Positions 26,405 to 40,694 are shown, numbered from the stretch's first letter. The stretch: DNA of 64,000 bases from Hippopus hippopus (GCA_946811185.2 OX328103.1:32916266-32980265); one strand, 5' to 3'. Made by a program: numbers and translations. Notes: generated by a model from the sequence alone, not told the origin.

Positions 26405-29113
26405 GTTTAACCATTTACCACAAATTCCCGTATTCTTAGCGACCGTCAACAAGAAGACTTTATAAAACCTCTTGGAAAAAGGAGAAAATGCTGATATCCA
26501 GCATTTTCTCTTTTTTTTTTTTTTTCACAATATTTTCTATTTCTTTTAAAGTCAAATTCCACCGTTTGATCGCCTTTTGATTTGTCGTGGCGAATACTTT
26601 TAGATTGGATTAGGCAAAAATTTTGTTGTTAGCTAAAGAGTTAAAACTTCCAAACACTAGTGAACAGAGTAATCTTGAACGAAATCCAACACTACAAAAC
26701 TTGCATCAGCTTACAGACTGTTATATACGGCATTCCTCCGGCGATGCATTTATCTACTCAAATTTTCAGGAAAATGTGGAAATACAGTTCAATATGTAAC
26801 AAGCGTGTACTCTAATTTCTGTCAATAGAAAACTTTCATTAAGGACGAGAGACCGTGGGTTGTCATGACGACTGATGGCGTACCGGAAGTTAAGACAAAC
26901 CCGACAGAAAAGTTCGTTAGGCGTATCAAACCTCATCAAACAACGTTGCGTGCTTAGAAATCGAAAAACTTTTGCATTAATGTCGGTAGAGGATGTCTGA
27001 ATACATTTCCCGGGCTCGTTCTATATTCCACTTCCGGTTTTATAGACGGGTTCTCCATAACAACTTGCAGACGACATGAATATTCCATTTCTATTCTTTT
27101 GCCGGTAAAGCTAATATCGACTGGGTATGGAAAAAAAAAAAAGATCAATTCATTTATACTATGTTTCTATCCACCGCCGTTAAAACCCAATAAGTGTCAT
27201 GTTTTATGTTTGATCTTGGGGAAAAGTATTTGCATATCAGCGCGATTATAAATGGACGTCAAAATGGCAAGGTGATCGCTAGACTGGTTAATTAAAACTC
27301 TGTGATTCACTAGAACGGGAATAACTTCACACGAATTGTTGCGACACAGTCTATTATCTTCGGATTTCCTCTAAATTTACGGTGTTTGCGCATGAAACAA
27401 TGGACATTAGAAGTTGAAAATTAATGCAGCTTAGTGGATATGGATTCAAGTTTAAGCCAATTTTGCGGGAAAGATTCATTTCTAAACAGCAAATGTCAAC
27501 TAAAGATCTTTTGATCTGACTGATGCGTCAAATGAACATTTTTAGTAGATTGATATAGGCAAGCCATGCTGAAAGCGCAGGAAAAAAAACGGAAAGAAAA
27601 ATAAATGTGTATCTTTCTCTTTTTTTTTCTAAATAAAAATTCAACCTATTTTTATCTCGTTTTATCTCAACTACAATTACGTGTATACTAATATGTATTT
27701 AGCAAAAATAACTTGAATTTTACATTCTTGTTTTCATTCGCCCCGAATCTTCTGATAGAGAGAGACAGAGAGACAAAGAGACAGACAGATTTATAAAAAC
27801 CTCCGCAACATTAAGAATGATAGTTTTAACTAAAGTATGCAGCAGTTGCGTCAGGGTTGTCATTTAAAAAATAATATCAATGTAGTGAGAGGTAGCACAT
27901 GCAACCTATACACTGTTTTTTCTGCTGTGTTTTCCTTTTCACTTTGTTTGCCTATGGTTATACATGTGTACGAAATTCTATTTTAAAATAAAACCCCTTT
28001 GGTAAATATAGAAACTATGTATGTAGCAACATGTGATTGTATTGAATGAACTGATTTATTATTTGATCGCTTTACCAATGACTTACAGTGACAAGTGAGA
28101 AAAATATGTTATTAGTGGTGTCTAGAACATTTTATCAAACGAGCCTAAAGCGAAATTGAAAATTTATTTTCTTTTGACGGAAATGATAAAATTTCATCTC
28201 AAAGCCCAAAAGTCAGATTCTGAACGGCACATCTCATGATATGTAAAAAAAACACCAGAAACATACTCATTTGTTTCATACAAGTGTGCACCCGGATTGG
28301 GAATGAAAAAGAAAACTTTTAAAGAAGCTTACACGTAACAAATTCATTTAAATGTAAAAATAAAACAATTCATAGCTATTCACACACAAAAAAAGATAGA
28401 TCTAGTTGAACTGACATGTAAGTCTGTTTCGACGATATTTTAGGAACAAGGCGTAAGCATATAGGGTTTTGATCAATCAAGGAACATTCGGCTTACTTCA
28501 AACATGTATGCGATAAGGAAACCCGTGATTGGAAAATGAAGCTAAAATATAGCGGTTATATGACTAATGAATTTGCCATTTATAAGCCAAAGACGGCTTT
28601 TTACCACATAACTACTTATGTTTTCAGTGTAATATAACCATTATAAATTTTCTTATCCTACAAACGTTTGAAAAACGTGAGAATGGCACTTATATGACGT
28701 CATTGGACAAAGCGTCTTGTTTCAAAAGCATTTTGGCGCTTTTCCTTTTCAGTTGGCTGTTATATTCAATGGTTGTTGAGAATCAAAGTTGAACTTAAGA
28801 TCTACTATGTCATTCAAAAATTGTTATTTATGATTTTCTTTGGAACTTTTTTTTTTCAAACGGGATGTCCACTCCTGTCATAATGTTATAGTGAGTCGGT
28901 TTTATTGATGTAAATTTCGACATGCACATGTTCACTTAGGCCTATGATTTCATATATTTTGTACATGAAACTTTTAAGATACTGGTATGTGATAACATAA
29001 TCTGTCATCCGTTGGCTTTGTGAAAATATTTTTATCAAACTCGCCCATAAATGTTACTTAGCTCACGATAAAGCTCGTTCAATAACTTATTTCTACTATC
29101 GTATTATAAAAGT
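26405..29113. other. Host intergenic DNA right of the Polinton
   Basis: A family D palindrome (GGAGAAAATGCTG..CAGCATTTTCTC) lies at about 26475-26535. Isolated CCGGAAGT-type ETS-like sites occur near 26885 and, inverted, near 27035. No gene is recognised. Confidence 0.55.
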
Positions 29114-29377
29114 GAGCCATGCTCTGTGAAAAGGGGGCTTAAGGGCTTAATGCATTTGCGAAAAGTATCGACTCAGGTCAGCCTGCACAGTCGGCTGACC
29201 TGGGCCGAAACTTTTCGCTATTTGTCAATTTTCTGTATCTCCAAGGACCGGTCTACCTCAGAATTAATTCGGTTGTTAAAAAGGGTGGCTATTATGGATC
29301 CATAAGTATGTGATGGCTTGCTTGGTCCCATGAATCACGGAAATGCATTAAGCCCCCTTTTCACAATGCATGGCTCA
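29114..29377. repeat. Family B foldback MITE, copy
   Basis: It begins GAGCCATGCTCTGTGAAAAGG and ends with the complement (GCATGGCTCA). An internal palindrome CAGGTCAGCCTGC..GCTGACCTGG is near the left end. Related full copies lie at 34831, 40259, 55513, 57844 and 59224. Confidence 0.8.
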
Positions 29378-31887
29378 ATTATATTTCAAACACTAGCGTA
29401 TGTAGGATTTTCGATATCTACTCTATCTTTCAAAGACGCTGCAAATTCGTCCATCCATTCATGAAGCCATGTCATAAACTGATACACCTCGAGGTCGATG
29501 TTGCAGAACAGAATTGGATATCATCCCTGCAAAAAGATGAATGATCAAAATGAATTGATATATTAAAAAAGGTGTGCAAATGAAAACATTGCTGCAAAAG
29601 AAGAAATTGCTCGAGCAATTTCTTCTTTGTGTCACAACGTTTTCAAAGGAGGCAGTGTTCCGAGCAATATTTTCTCGTCTAGAGCAGCTTTTGCTTTTAC
29701 CTCAATGTTTTCAAAAATTGGTCTGCTGCAAAATGCAAAAAAAAAGGGGGTCAATGGGCTAAAGAACTTATTTTCTTGTAGAATTTCATAATTATCAACC
29801 CCCTGTTTATACACAAATTAGATTTTTTTTTTAAATTTCAATTCGCTTAATAATTAACAGCTGAAAACTCGATAGAAAGTTGTTGCACAGTTTCAATACC
29901 TGTCATGTTTTGGTCCGTAATCAGGCGGAGTAATCAATACGGACTACTTGATATTACAACACCGGTTATATCTCTTTCCTGAATCCCTATTGTCAGAAAA
30001 TACTTTCTGTAGTATGAAAACCCAAAACCTAATACTTGACCAATGCGTAGCATTATTCAGTGTAATTTCAAATCTGTGACCTTGGCGTTTTGATAGTGAT
30101 TGTGATCCTACTATGTAACAGAAGAAAAAAAAAAGTTAAAGAAGGAAAAGAAGAAAAAGAAGAAGAGAAGAAGAAGAAGAAGAAAATGAGGAAAAGGATG
30201 ATGATGATGATGAGGAGGAGGAGGAGGAGGAGGAGAAGAAGAAGAAGAAGAAGAGTTCAACCGCACCGAAGGACACATTCTTGAGTCATTGATTATATTG
30301 AGAGGGCGGACGATGTAGATCTAAGATCAGATAATAGAACGTGCAGTCTGATCTTCGATCTACGTTATCCATGAAGACTTGCCATGTCGCCTATGGTTAT
30401 GGAAGTTATAAAGTAACGTCAAAGAACAAGAAAAAAAAGGCAAAAAAAACCACCGGTAAAAGTTAAAGGGAATCTTCGACTAAATGTCGGCGCCATGAAG
30501 ACCGCCAAAATGCCTAGATCTATTGTTTTACCTCCTTTTTTTTTTGAAATCTGAAATCGACACCTTTGGATTCAGTACGAAATGCACAAGCAACATTTTA
30601 AACGTTTGTACAGACTATATTTCAGTTTTCTTTATCTTACAAAGGCTTTTTATTAAGTTTGATGTTTTGTTTTTGGTCTTTTAAGGTTTAGTGGATATAC
30701 TAAGTAATTTTGTGGCTAGCTACCATATGACTGCTGTATAAATTTAAAGGGTTGATCCACGTCTTCGACAGACGACGAATTCTAGACTTGTTCGGCGTTA
30801 AAGCAGTTGCAGACGACAAATTAGATGTTGTTCAGAGTATTTTTTAATACAGTAGGAATTATTGTTGGAAAAAAGAAAGAAAATGCTTGTAACCACCGTG
30901 CGCCCTGTATTGGCACCTGGTACCCTTTTATATAGCAGAGTCTTTTCCCCTTACTTTCTCCCTCTCTATCCTTTGCTTTGATATATCCCTCCTTTTGACT
31001 TGTCATTGGGAATGTTCACAGCCTACTCATACTATTGGTGAGTCTTCTCTCTGGCTGTCCAGCTTTTCTTCCTTTGATGAGATTGGTTTAACAGAACACA
31101 GGAATCCGGAAGAGCACCATTGCGTCCCTTTGCACCCTCGTTTTAGCGCTATTCACAATTTAAGTTGATTTTGTAGACTATGAAGATATAAATCTGACCC
31201 CATTGCAATGAATTAGAAATTGGACACTCCTGGACTTAATATGTACAGTTGTCTTATCTATGTTACCGAAACATCTTGTAAGTCGAACGAAATCCTCCAA
31301 ATAAAGAAACAGCCAACCAACCAACACATCTACGAGCGAACCCACTTCTACCCTTTTCAATAAGAAAAAACCAAGGACAAACATGAAAACAGGCAAACAC
31401 ACAGACAGACAAAAATAGCGAGACAGGTAAAGATATTGTTTACAATGGACAGGCTCTCCATTCGTCACATTTATTTCATCAATAACAGTCCTTTGCAAAC
31501 GGCATCTGTCGATGAGAGAATTGAGCGATGGTGAAAAGTCTTCGTCGATCCATTGGCAGGTTATATACCAAATGATAGCATTTGTTGTATTCCTAACTAC
31601 TCAGGATTACGAGTATGGTGGTTTTGTTGTTTAGCGTTTATCCATACTCTCATCGGCAATTTTTACGGACAGTGTAGATCAAGATCAGGCTGCACGAAAC
31701 GTGCCTCCTGGTCTATGATCTAAACTGTGCCGTATTTTGTGAGACAATTATTGTCTGACAACGGATCAGAAATTGACGTGATTTCACTCTTTTTCAAACG
31801 AGAAAATTTTAGGTTTATCCAGATCAAAGCATCAGTATAGAAGTCACAGTAAATTGCACCATAAATCTGAAAGTTTAGAAAGGGTAG

Positions 31888-31954
31888 AAAACATTACGGG
31901 AAAAGGAGAAAATGCTGGTTACCAGCATTTTCTTCTTTTCCCACAATGTTTTCC
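31888..31954. repeat. Family D palindrome
   Basis: An almost perfect hairpin: GAAAACATTACGGGAAAAGG..GCTGGTTACCAGC..CCACAATGTTTTC. Further copies occur near 26475, 59021 and 62642. Confidence 0.75.
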
Positions 31955-32166
31955 AAAGCCTTATAGCTGAATGTCATTAAAACTCGCGATTGTGTGTGAA
32001 AGGGTTTACTTTTCTTGCTGACTAAAAGCATTCGATACAAGTGTACATTTATTTTGCACTCTTAGTTAACCATAAAATCGCTAAGCAAAAATCAGTATCA
32101 CTGAACTGCCGATTCGAATGGAAGCGATCAGACTCCACAGAAGACTAAATCTGATCTTTTGATGTC

Positions 32167-32398
32167 CTTCGTGGCTCAGTGGTAATGTATAGGATTGGTA
32201 ACCTTGAGACCCTTGATTCGATCCTCATTTGAAGCAGTGTGTTTTCTGTGAGAGTGTCCTTGAGCAAGACAACTCAGAGCTCTAGCCTGTTGGGTCTACT
32301 GGTGAAACTCAGGATATACTTAAACGTGTCAGCTTTCGCCGTGATATAACTGAAACGATGTTGAAAGCGACTTTAAACACAATTCAGTCGATCAATAT
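32167..32398 (+). repeat. tRNA-derived SINE, copy 2
   Basis: The head GTGGCTCAGTGGTAATG looks like an A box and GATTCGATCCTC like a B box. The 3' part (CGCCGTGATATAACTGAAACG) resembles the tail of the other SINEs here. Confidence 0.7.
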
Positions 32399-33551
32399 GA
32401 GATTTTTCTGACACATAGGCAAAATTAATGAGAGTATTCCCTTGTTCAAAGGAACCATTTATTATCGTACAAGAATGAGACCACAACTGATGATGAAATG
32501 CACAGCCGGGCATTTTTTACTGACTTATGTCCTTAGCGGACAGTGAAGATCAAGCTCAGACTACACAGAACATGCAGTCTAATCTTTTGTCTATACTGTC
32601 CGATACAGCAAGATTTTCTGGTGGGAAAAACTTTGAATTTTCAATGTTTGTTTTCTTGCTATTGGCAGGAAGTTTTTATTGACCTTAATATAGTTTAACC
32701 CTTTACCAAACGATCCCCAGTTTTATCGACCCTGAGGAAGAAGCCTTTTGAAGAAATGTAACAAAAAGAGAAAAAACTGTTGTTACGGACATTAAAGGGG
32801 CGCTATAGTCAAAGAGGGTTTAACACATCTCCGTTATACATTATACCAAGATAGTCTTCACATAATTGTGGATCCATAAATCTATCCTGTTTCAGAACCG
32901 ACTGAATCATGAGGCAGACTGGTCATTTGAAATGCATAGAATTGACCAACAGCAAAAAGTTTTGACTCAGGTCCACCTGCGCGGACTGCGTAGAGTCCGC
33001 GCAGGCTGACCAGGGTCGATACTTTTTGCAGATGCATTAAACCCTCTTTTCAAAGAACATGACTCATTTCCCTCAATTCAAACAATGTTTTATACCCTGT
33101 CAAGGCAAATTCCTTTTTCTGAGCTATATCTAATTTGTCGTGTGCAAGTGTCAACTTGGACAACATTTTATCTAAATTGTGTGACTTGGTACGAAGACAA
33201 AAAAAAAACAGACGGCAGATTTGTGAGAGCGTGTAGTCTTTAAGGGAAAGTAGGGAATTAGTAAAGTCAAACATTATACAGAATATAAAAGCATATAGCA
33301 AAATCAATACCACTATTTCAAACTGTTTTATATTTAAATACAAAAGTCATTCCACATGTTAGAAATTACAGGTACAAATTGTTAAAAACCTATTTCTATC
33401 TAAAATTCCTGTTGTACTCATATCGACATTCTAAATGGAATCGTAATGGCTTCATTCAGAGTAACTTATGCGGTAAAAGTATCAGGAAAAAAGTACTTTC
33501 CTTTTTTAAATACAGTACAATGGCACACATACAAAAATAAAATTAGTATTT

Positions 33552-33812
33552 GGCATGCAACACGCGAAAAGGGGCATTCGGACATTTGCGTAAAGTGTCG
33601 TCTCGGATTAGCCTGCGCATGCTGCGCAGGCTAATCCGAGACGGCACTTCACGACTACATTAGATTTTGTGCTTCAGTACACTTGCGCAAAACAGAAAAT
33701 TACACAGAAACGGAAAGTGTCGTTTTGGATTAGCATGCGCTTACTGCGCAGGCTGATCCGAGACAACACTTTACGCAAATGTCCGAATGCCCCTTTTCGC
33801 GTGTTGCAAGCC
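33552..33812. repeat. Foldback MITE family A, full copy
   Basis: 261 bp, with the same ends and internal palindromes as 2111-2371. Confidence 0.85.
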
Positions 33813-35528
33813 ATTTTGGACTCAGACCTTGTGCCTGCAACGGCACAATAGTTAAGCCTTATCCTGCTAAATAGCATAAGCCTTAACCTGGTAAATAAAT
33901 AAATTGAAACTATCCAACCGAGAGAAAAAAAACCAAAATGTTGCTATTTCAAAGTTAATTTTTGGTGAAAAATATCTCTTTATCAGAAAGTGTAGATCCA
34001 AAATCAGACTGCACGTTCTGTACAGTCTGATCTTGATCTACACTGTCCGCAAAAGGTCCTTAAGTCGCGCTTAGCAGCCATGGGGTTAAATGAAACTCGC
34101 AAGCCGGTAAAAAAAAAAGATTAATGCTATTTCAATTTTTTTTTTTTAGAAAAATATCTTCTTATCGGACAGCGTAGATCCAAGATCAGACTGCACGTTA
34201 TGTACAGTCTGATCTTGATCTACGCTGTCCGCAAAAAGTCCTTGAGTCGTGCAGCCTAAGGTTTAAATACACCTATTACTCAATAAGTCAATGCAATCTT
34301 CTTTCACATTCTTTTAGTTTTGATAGCGTATAGAAACATGGCGGGCGACAGTAGTATGTGTATGGGTAGAACATCGGCTTTTAACGTCAAAAGTTCTGGG
34401 TTTGTCTGGATCTCGTAATGAATGTAATGAAATCTCGTGTTAGGCCTAATCTCTGGAACTACACACTACTCGTCACGAGTACTGGTTAATGTTTCCAATC
34501 ATCCAGTGTAATTAGTAAAATATGAGAAAGTCTTTCACAATCAGTGTGAAATGAAACTATTAAATCAAACTAAATGTTTCTGTGAGTTTGATCTACCATA
34601 ACCTCATAATTCAATCCACAGAAATTGTCTGACCACCGTTTGCATGGCTGCTCTTTGACCTTCAGCGTCCACTATTTTTATATGCAATTTTAAAACTTTA
34701 TTCCAAGAATAGCCGACTAATTGGCTAAAACTGAAAGTTTTAGTCAGTTAGACGGACAGTGTAAGGATTTAATAATTAGTAAAGTATTTCAGCTGTTAGG
34801 GAATATAAACTTAAGAGAGAGGAAATATCTGAGCCATGCTCTGTGAAAAGGGGGTTTAATGCATCTGCAAAAAGTGTAGATTCAGGTCAGCCTGCACAGT
34901 CCGTGCAGGCAGACCTGGGTCGACACTTTTTGCCATTGGTCAATTCTCTGCATGTCGAAGGACCAGTCTGCTTCATGATTCAGTCGGTTTTTAAACGACA
35001 TGGATTTAATAGATTCGTGCTTGCTTGATACAGTGGATCAAGGAAATGCACCAAACCCCCTTTTGCCAGAGCGCCGCTCATGTAAATTTCTATGCTTGCA
35101 TTCCGGTACTTTTCAGGTTGTTCTTTTGTCTTTTTTACTTATAATTGCTAGGTGCATGTCTAGGTAGCTTATGTTTTAACGAAATGAAGGGTTTTAGACC
35201 TTGGTGCTTTATTAAGCCTGTACCGAACAATTCCAAAATTTCAAGATCCTGAGAAAGGAGGCTTTTGAAAACATTTTGGGAAACATTTTTTTTTTTTTTT
35301 TGTTTCCCACAATGTTTTCAAAATCTTCCTTCCACGGGAAAGATTTAGTATGCCGTCTGCAAGCGATTTCAAAATGGATGACTCTAAAATGTTGCTGTCC
35401 GGTAAAGAGTTATTTAGCGACTTACGAAGTTTGGAAAATAAATAGATGATTTCTTATATATTAGCAATAAACAGAATAAATCAAGCACATGATTAAAACA
35501 TAACAAAATCATCGCCTACATGTCAGTA
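33813..35528. other. DNA downstream of the ETS gene, repeats only
   Basis: It contains two family C palindromes (33989-34048, 34167-34230) and a family B MITE (34831-35080). The part nearest 35528 is presumably the 3' untranslated region of the minus-strand ETS gene. I saw no clear minus-strand polyadenylation signal close to the stop. Confidence 0.55.
34831..35080. repeat. Family B foldback MITE, copy
   Basis: It starts GAGCCATGCTCTGTGAAAAG, ends GAGCGCCGCTCA and has the internal CAGGTCAGCCTGCAC hairpin. Confidence 0.8.
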
Positions 35529-36064
35529 CTAGTAATATGACGGCATATGTGTTGACAGGTGCCCATGAGACATCACGTGGTTTGGAATATTTGGCGGAAA
35601 AAGTCCTGAAGTAGTAGCCGGCCATGAATATGGATTACCAGCTGCAAAAAGTCCAGGAGATGGCGTAGTCGTCATTGGCGCATGCGCAGGGGACATAAAG
35701 TTTAATTTCGGTGATGAATACGCAGCTGACATAAACATGTCCTGTTGATATTTATTATACATGGAATGCTCCGGCGTCGATGGCTGAATAGATTGAGCAA
35801 GACCTGGAAAGTCAAACTTGTAAGCATATCGTTTTCCATGAACTTTTGTCATAATGTTTTTGTCGTAATAATATCTCAAAGCACGGCTCAATTTGTCATA
35901 GTTCATATTAGGTTTACTTTTTCGTTCGCCCCATTTTCTCGCCACTTCGTCTGGATCTGCCAGTTTGAACTCCCCGTTGGTGCCTTCCCATGTGATGATA
36001 TGTGCATTTCGGCTGTCGGAGAGAAGTTCAAGTAAAAATTGCCACAACTGTATTTGGCCGCTAC
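35529..36064 (-). CDS. ERG: ERG/FLI1-family ETS transcription factor, terminal exon
   Basis: The last coding exon of a host sequence-specific DNA-binding transcription factor acting in the nucleus. After a CAG acceptor (36065-36067) it encodes the ETS domain: [45 protein letters not shown] and [21 protein letters not shown]. These match the ERG/FLI1 subgroup rather than ETS1 or ELK. A Pro/Ser/Thr-rich tail with [10 protein letters not shown] and a terminal MPSYY follows, as in ERG. The recognition helix (the [11 protein letters not shown] segment, with its two arginines) is intact. The exon begins in phase 1, matching the 48-bp exon upstream. Apparent codons before the acceptor are intron. 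Confidence 0.95.
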
Positions 36065-37705
36065 CTGTTAAGATAAAAAACAGAGACAAAAGTTTTTAAA
36101 AAAATCATATTAGGTTGAATAGTGAAGCAAGATTCAACTCCCCGAGGTACTGTTTTACTATACTGTTGAAAAGTGATATCTCTCTAAACGTTTGTCCTTA
36201 ACTTTGTACAAAACGCCAAAATTTTAGTCTGGTCCAAATTGAAAGCATTTGCGGCCGGAAAATGAAATGAGGTGCCGATGACTTTTCTTTGGTCACCAGC
36301 ATTTTTTCCTTTCTAACAATGTTTTCAAAAGGCTTTTTAATCACAATCGTTTTAACTCAGACTACGTGGTAAAGGGTTAATGTAGCTTTTGGTGGTTTTG
36401 GGTGTGCCAAAAAATAACATGTACGATAACGTGTGCGTTCTTGTTAGATGACTTGCTTCTTTGGACGTTGTTCAGTGTCGTTTGATTCGTTATACGTTGA
36501 ATGAAAGTAGGAATCTGCTTTCTCCATGAATGGTTTCCTAAAACAGGACGATGAAGTGCAAGACATGTGGTGTGTACCTGGAGAAAAGTACTTCACTTTA
36601 GGTCACCTGGGTCAAAGTTCAGGGTCATAAAGCAAGGCCGCTGATCATTTCACTGAGCTCAATGAAATTTTCTAGATATATTGTGCATCATGTATAGATG
36701 ACGAAAAGAAAATAATCTAACAACTAGAGTAAAAATAAGAACTACCCAAACTGTTTGTCCATAACTTTGCCTCTGTTTTTAGATTACAGGCGCATCATGT
36801 GCAAACGTTGCATACCTTGGGTATGGCGTATTTTGAGACGTTATAGTGCAACTCTTGAAGATATTTCGTCGTTTTCCTCAAACAATAATTTTTGATACTG
36901 ATTCTGATTTGTTAAATAACATGTCTGCTTTGGGGCGGTTTTTTTTTTTACTCCATCTAAAATGCTTCTCATCAAAAAGGATTGAATTTTCTGATATGCA
37001 TAAATATCATAGCCTGTGCAAATTACTGTTCATTTGTGTTAGTAGCCAGTGGAGCGATTTAGGGACATCATGGCCCTCTCGTAAAAAGTTTGTCTTTCAG
37101 TAAGTAGCCTTATAAGAGGCAGCTTTCTTCGATTAAGAAGGAAAATTTGTTTATTATAAAAAAAGAAAAAGAGAAAGGCCGCCAACAACCATTCGTGATA
37201 CAAAATTTCAATCCCAGTTTTTCATACATGTAGACCTGTGAACTTTCGTGAAAATGACTGTGTCTTCGTGCTGTATGTCCGTCTGTCTGTTCATCAGTCT
37301 CTAAAGCTTTTCTTCTGCTTATCTGACTGTCTGCCTGCATATCCATTTTTTCTGTTAAAAACTTTTTCCGCTATATTTCTGCCAGTTTTAATCAGAGCAA
37401 TTAGAGTTGCCGCAGGCGGACCATTTTCGTTCTCCCTACTATCGTTCGCCTTGTCACTGCACCATCCAACAATCAAAGGGCTGTTTTTCCTGTTATACTC
37501 AACCTATCCTTAATGAAAATTGCAAGTCTACAATTCCAGTAGTGTAAAAGGCTTCCATTACAATTTAACTCCAATTGGTTGAAAACAGTAGGACGAGAAG
37601 AGGACAAACAAGCGGACAAACGGACAGACCGATTCCAGAATACCTCATAACTTCATTGCGGGGGTATGATAATAATAATAATAATAATAATAAAGTTATA
37701 CACAC
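36065..37705 (-). other. Intron of the ETS gene
   Basis: A 1.64-kb intron. The donor GTGTG is at the 37701-37705 side and the acceptor ...TTAACAG is at 36065-36067. It contains a degraded family D repeat near 36270-36340 and an AAT run at 37671-37693. Confidence 0.8.
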
Positions 37706-37753
37706 CTGAGGATGAAAACCGAGCTGATAAAGGTCCGAGGACTTGATATGCAT
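37706..37753 (-). CDS. ERG: ERG/FLI1-family gene, 48-bp exon
   Basis: A small exon flanked by TTTCAG and GTGTG. In phase with the ETS exon it reads AYQVLGPLSARFSSS, followed by the split Gly codon. It aligns with the segment directly before the ETS domain in vertebrate ERG, where an exon of the same size carries a YQILGP-type motif. Phase 1 at both ends. Confidence 0.9.
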
Positions 37754-38048
37754 CTGAAACGAAAAAGGGACGTTAAATAAATATCTTTATGAAATATTGA
37801 GGCAAAATAATAGTTGGTCTTAAAATTTGGTAGAAAACATTGTGGAGAACAGATTCCCACTATGTTTTCAAACCATTATTTCTCCAACAGGGTTGTAAGA
37901 TCACGAGATTGTGTAGTAAATGTTTAAATGACTATATAAAATGTTGCAGCAGTAGACATGTCTCAGGCTGCTGGCAACTATGTTTGGTCTTGAAGCAAAC
38001 AGATAAAAATGTTGTGCAAAAGAGACATACAATGTAGTCACTATAATT

Positions 38049-38309
38049 GGCCTGCAACACGCGAAAAGGGGCATTCGGAAATGTGCGTAAAGTATCGTCT
38101 CGGATCAGCCTGCGCAGTCCGCGCAGGCTGATCCGAAACGACACTTTCCGTTTTTATGTAATTTTCCGTTTTGCGCAAGTCCACTGAAGAATAAAATCTA
38201 ATGTAATCGTAAAGTGCCGTCTCGGATTAGCCTGCGCGGACTGCGCAGACTGACCCGAGACGACACTTTACGCAAATGTCTGAATGCCCCTTTTCGCGTG
38301 TTGCAAGCC
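38049..38309. repeat. Foldback MITE family A, full copy
   Basis: 261 bp, beginning GGCCTGCAACACGCG and ending CGTGTTGCAAGCC. Confidence 0.85.
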
Positions 38310-39478
38310 AATTATGCTAGCGTTCCTCAGTTGTTCAGTAAGATTCTCTTGGTAGGAATTTTCCCCTGTCCCACTAATTCTCAACTTTGCGGTCAGAATA
38401 ATCCACTAAAAATGATTTCTATTTTCTTCCTACGGTTATTCCTTAACCCTGTAAATGACAACAAAGTTCTTAAACTTTTCAAAATCGAAAGCGTTTACAA
38501 CCGACAAAATAAAATGTTACTCAAATTATGGAATTTGTGTGCAGAAACTGGAAAAATATCGTGGCAAGTATTTTCTCCTTTTCCTGCAGTTTTTTTCCCC
38601 CAAAGCTTTTTTCATCGGGTCGTTTTTAAAGTCGAAACCTTTCGGTAAACTGTTTTATTTTATATTTTTTTACATTTTATATTGTCACTCATGAATTATT
38701 TTGTATATTGTCCTTATTGTATACTGCGTATACCTGAGTGTAATTAAAGGTATGTTGTTGTTGTTGTTGTTAATTACTTCTATATGATTCGGACCCCTCT
38801 GTGGTTGTCGTGTATAAGTCTCTGGGTAATCCGAAATATTGTTCAATCAAGCGATGAAAGATCGCCAGTAATAGGAATTTCTTCTGCAAGATCATCTCTA
38901 ATTCTCGCTAATTAAGTTTAAAGTCTCGCGTGCACCACGAGATGTGATTTCGAGAATAATGATTTCCTAAATCCGTTTACAATACAGTAATAGAAGAGCG
39001 GTATGGAAGGGTTAATTTTAATTTGGCCATCTCGCGAAATCTCGTAGGACCGTCACGTGATGTAGCTAGCCGACGATTGTTTCGTGTCTTAAAGATTTGC
39101 ACTGGTTTGCACCACTTGCGATAATGTTCCTGTAATCTGTTTGAGCCTAAAAATGGGGCTTTATGCATCCTCAAAAAGTCTCGACCCATGTCAGCCTGCG
39201 CAGTCCGTGCAGAGCCAGAATGAAGAAACTAACACGCTATGTTAGAAACCGGACGGATATGAAATTCAAAATTTTATTGTACTTTTCAAGATTTACGATA
39301 ACTTATGATTCATGTTGCAACGAAAAGCCTGTTTTAGTTCTTTCATCGCTTTGATTTTCCTGTATTTTTTTATTTGAAGTTACGATATGTCTATTCTATC
39401 CACCCATTTCGATAACATAGACACTACATGTATATATGAGCCAGTGATGCACCCCCTTGCATAGACCCCTTCCATCCC

Positions 39479-39529
<51 letters not shown>

Positions 39530-40258
39530 ACCATTAGGCATTTAAGTCTTTTTGAAAGGGCCAGTTAAAGAGTGACTCCCGCCCACTCAGCTTCGAGCTT
39601 TCGACCTTCCGTTGCTTAGACGGTTGCTGTAACCACCAGACCATGGATACTGTTGTTTGTCTGCGTGTCTTTTGCCGGATTATGTTACATGTTCGTGTCT
39701 TGCTTTTTTAACTAATGTTCTGCCGTTTTCATTATTTAATTGTCAAGAGGTGGGGATATTTACAGGACGGTGAAAATTCACGCCAGATAGCCAAGAACGT
39801 GCAGTCTGATCTTGGATTTATTCCCTAAACAAGTTGATTCTTGGAAGTATATACATGTACGTATATGGCATGAAAAGAACGAATTTGACCTACTGTGGGG
39901 TGAGAGTTACACGAAACGTACGATTAAAAATCATTCACCATTACTTTAACACAAAAAGTTGAAACCATCAAAAAGTCCAATATATAGAAGCCAATTTTTC
40001 CCTTTCTGACATGAGTTTCATTACTTTCCCTCGCGGTTGAGTGGACAGCGTCACTATAATTTGATGGTCAATTTACGGACAAATGACCACTTCGAAATGG
40101 CTTCATCATCCGTTCAGAGACTGACCGTTGGTCATTTATTGAAAGTTGGGTCCCATTATCGAGTCAACCGGCCATCATTATGTTTTGACTGAACGCGTGT
40201 TTGGAAAATAATTATTCGGGAATTATTCTTTTGACTTTTTCAGCACCATATATAACAT

Positions 40259-40533
40259 GAGCCATGCTCTGTGAAAAGGGGGAAGGGGGAGGGGCTTAAA
40301 GCATCTGCAAAAAGTATCGACCCAGGTCAGCCTGCGCACTCAGCGCAGGCTGACCTTGGTCGAAACTTTTTCATGTCGGTCAATTTTCTGCATGTTCAAG
40401 GATGATTCTACCTCAAGAGTTAGCTGGTTGTTAGACAATATGGATTTTTATGGATCCATAATTATGCAATGACTTCCTTGGTATGATGCATCAAGGAGAT
40501 GCATTGAACCTACTTTTGCCAGAGCACAGCTCA
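40259..40533. repeat. Family B foldback MITE, copy
   Basis: It begins GAGCCATGCTCTGTGAAAAG and ends CCAGAGCACAGCTCA, with an internal CAGGTCAGCCTGCGC hairpin. Confidence 0.8.
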
Positions 40534-40630
40534 TTATTCAATGTATTTACCCGACATCATTCGTCGGCTGATAACACAGTCCACTGATGCTCATAAAAAA
40601 ATTTTATCTTATAGGCTTGACAGGACAACC

Positions 40631-40694
40631 GGACGGCATAGATCCAAGATCAGACTGCACGTTCTGTGCAGTCTGATCTTGATCTATGTCGTCC
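40631..40694. repeat. Palindromic repeat family C, copy
   Basis: A near-perfect hairpin: GGACGGCATAGATCCAAGAT..GATCTATGTCGTCC around GACTGCACGTTCTGTGCAGTC. Confidence 0.8.

Larger units (their letters stand above)
29378..33551. other. Host intergenic DNA with repeats
   Basis: No gene is recognised. It holds a purine-rich GAA/GAGGAG tract (about 30120-30256), family C palindromes near 30310-30370, 31669-31733 and 32533-32602, a family D palindrome at 31888-31954, a SINE at 32167-32398 and an inverted family B copy at about 32812-33064. Confidence 0.55.
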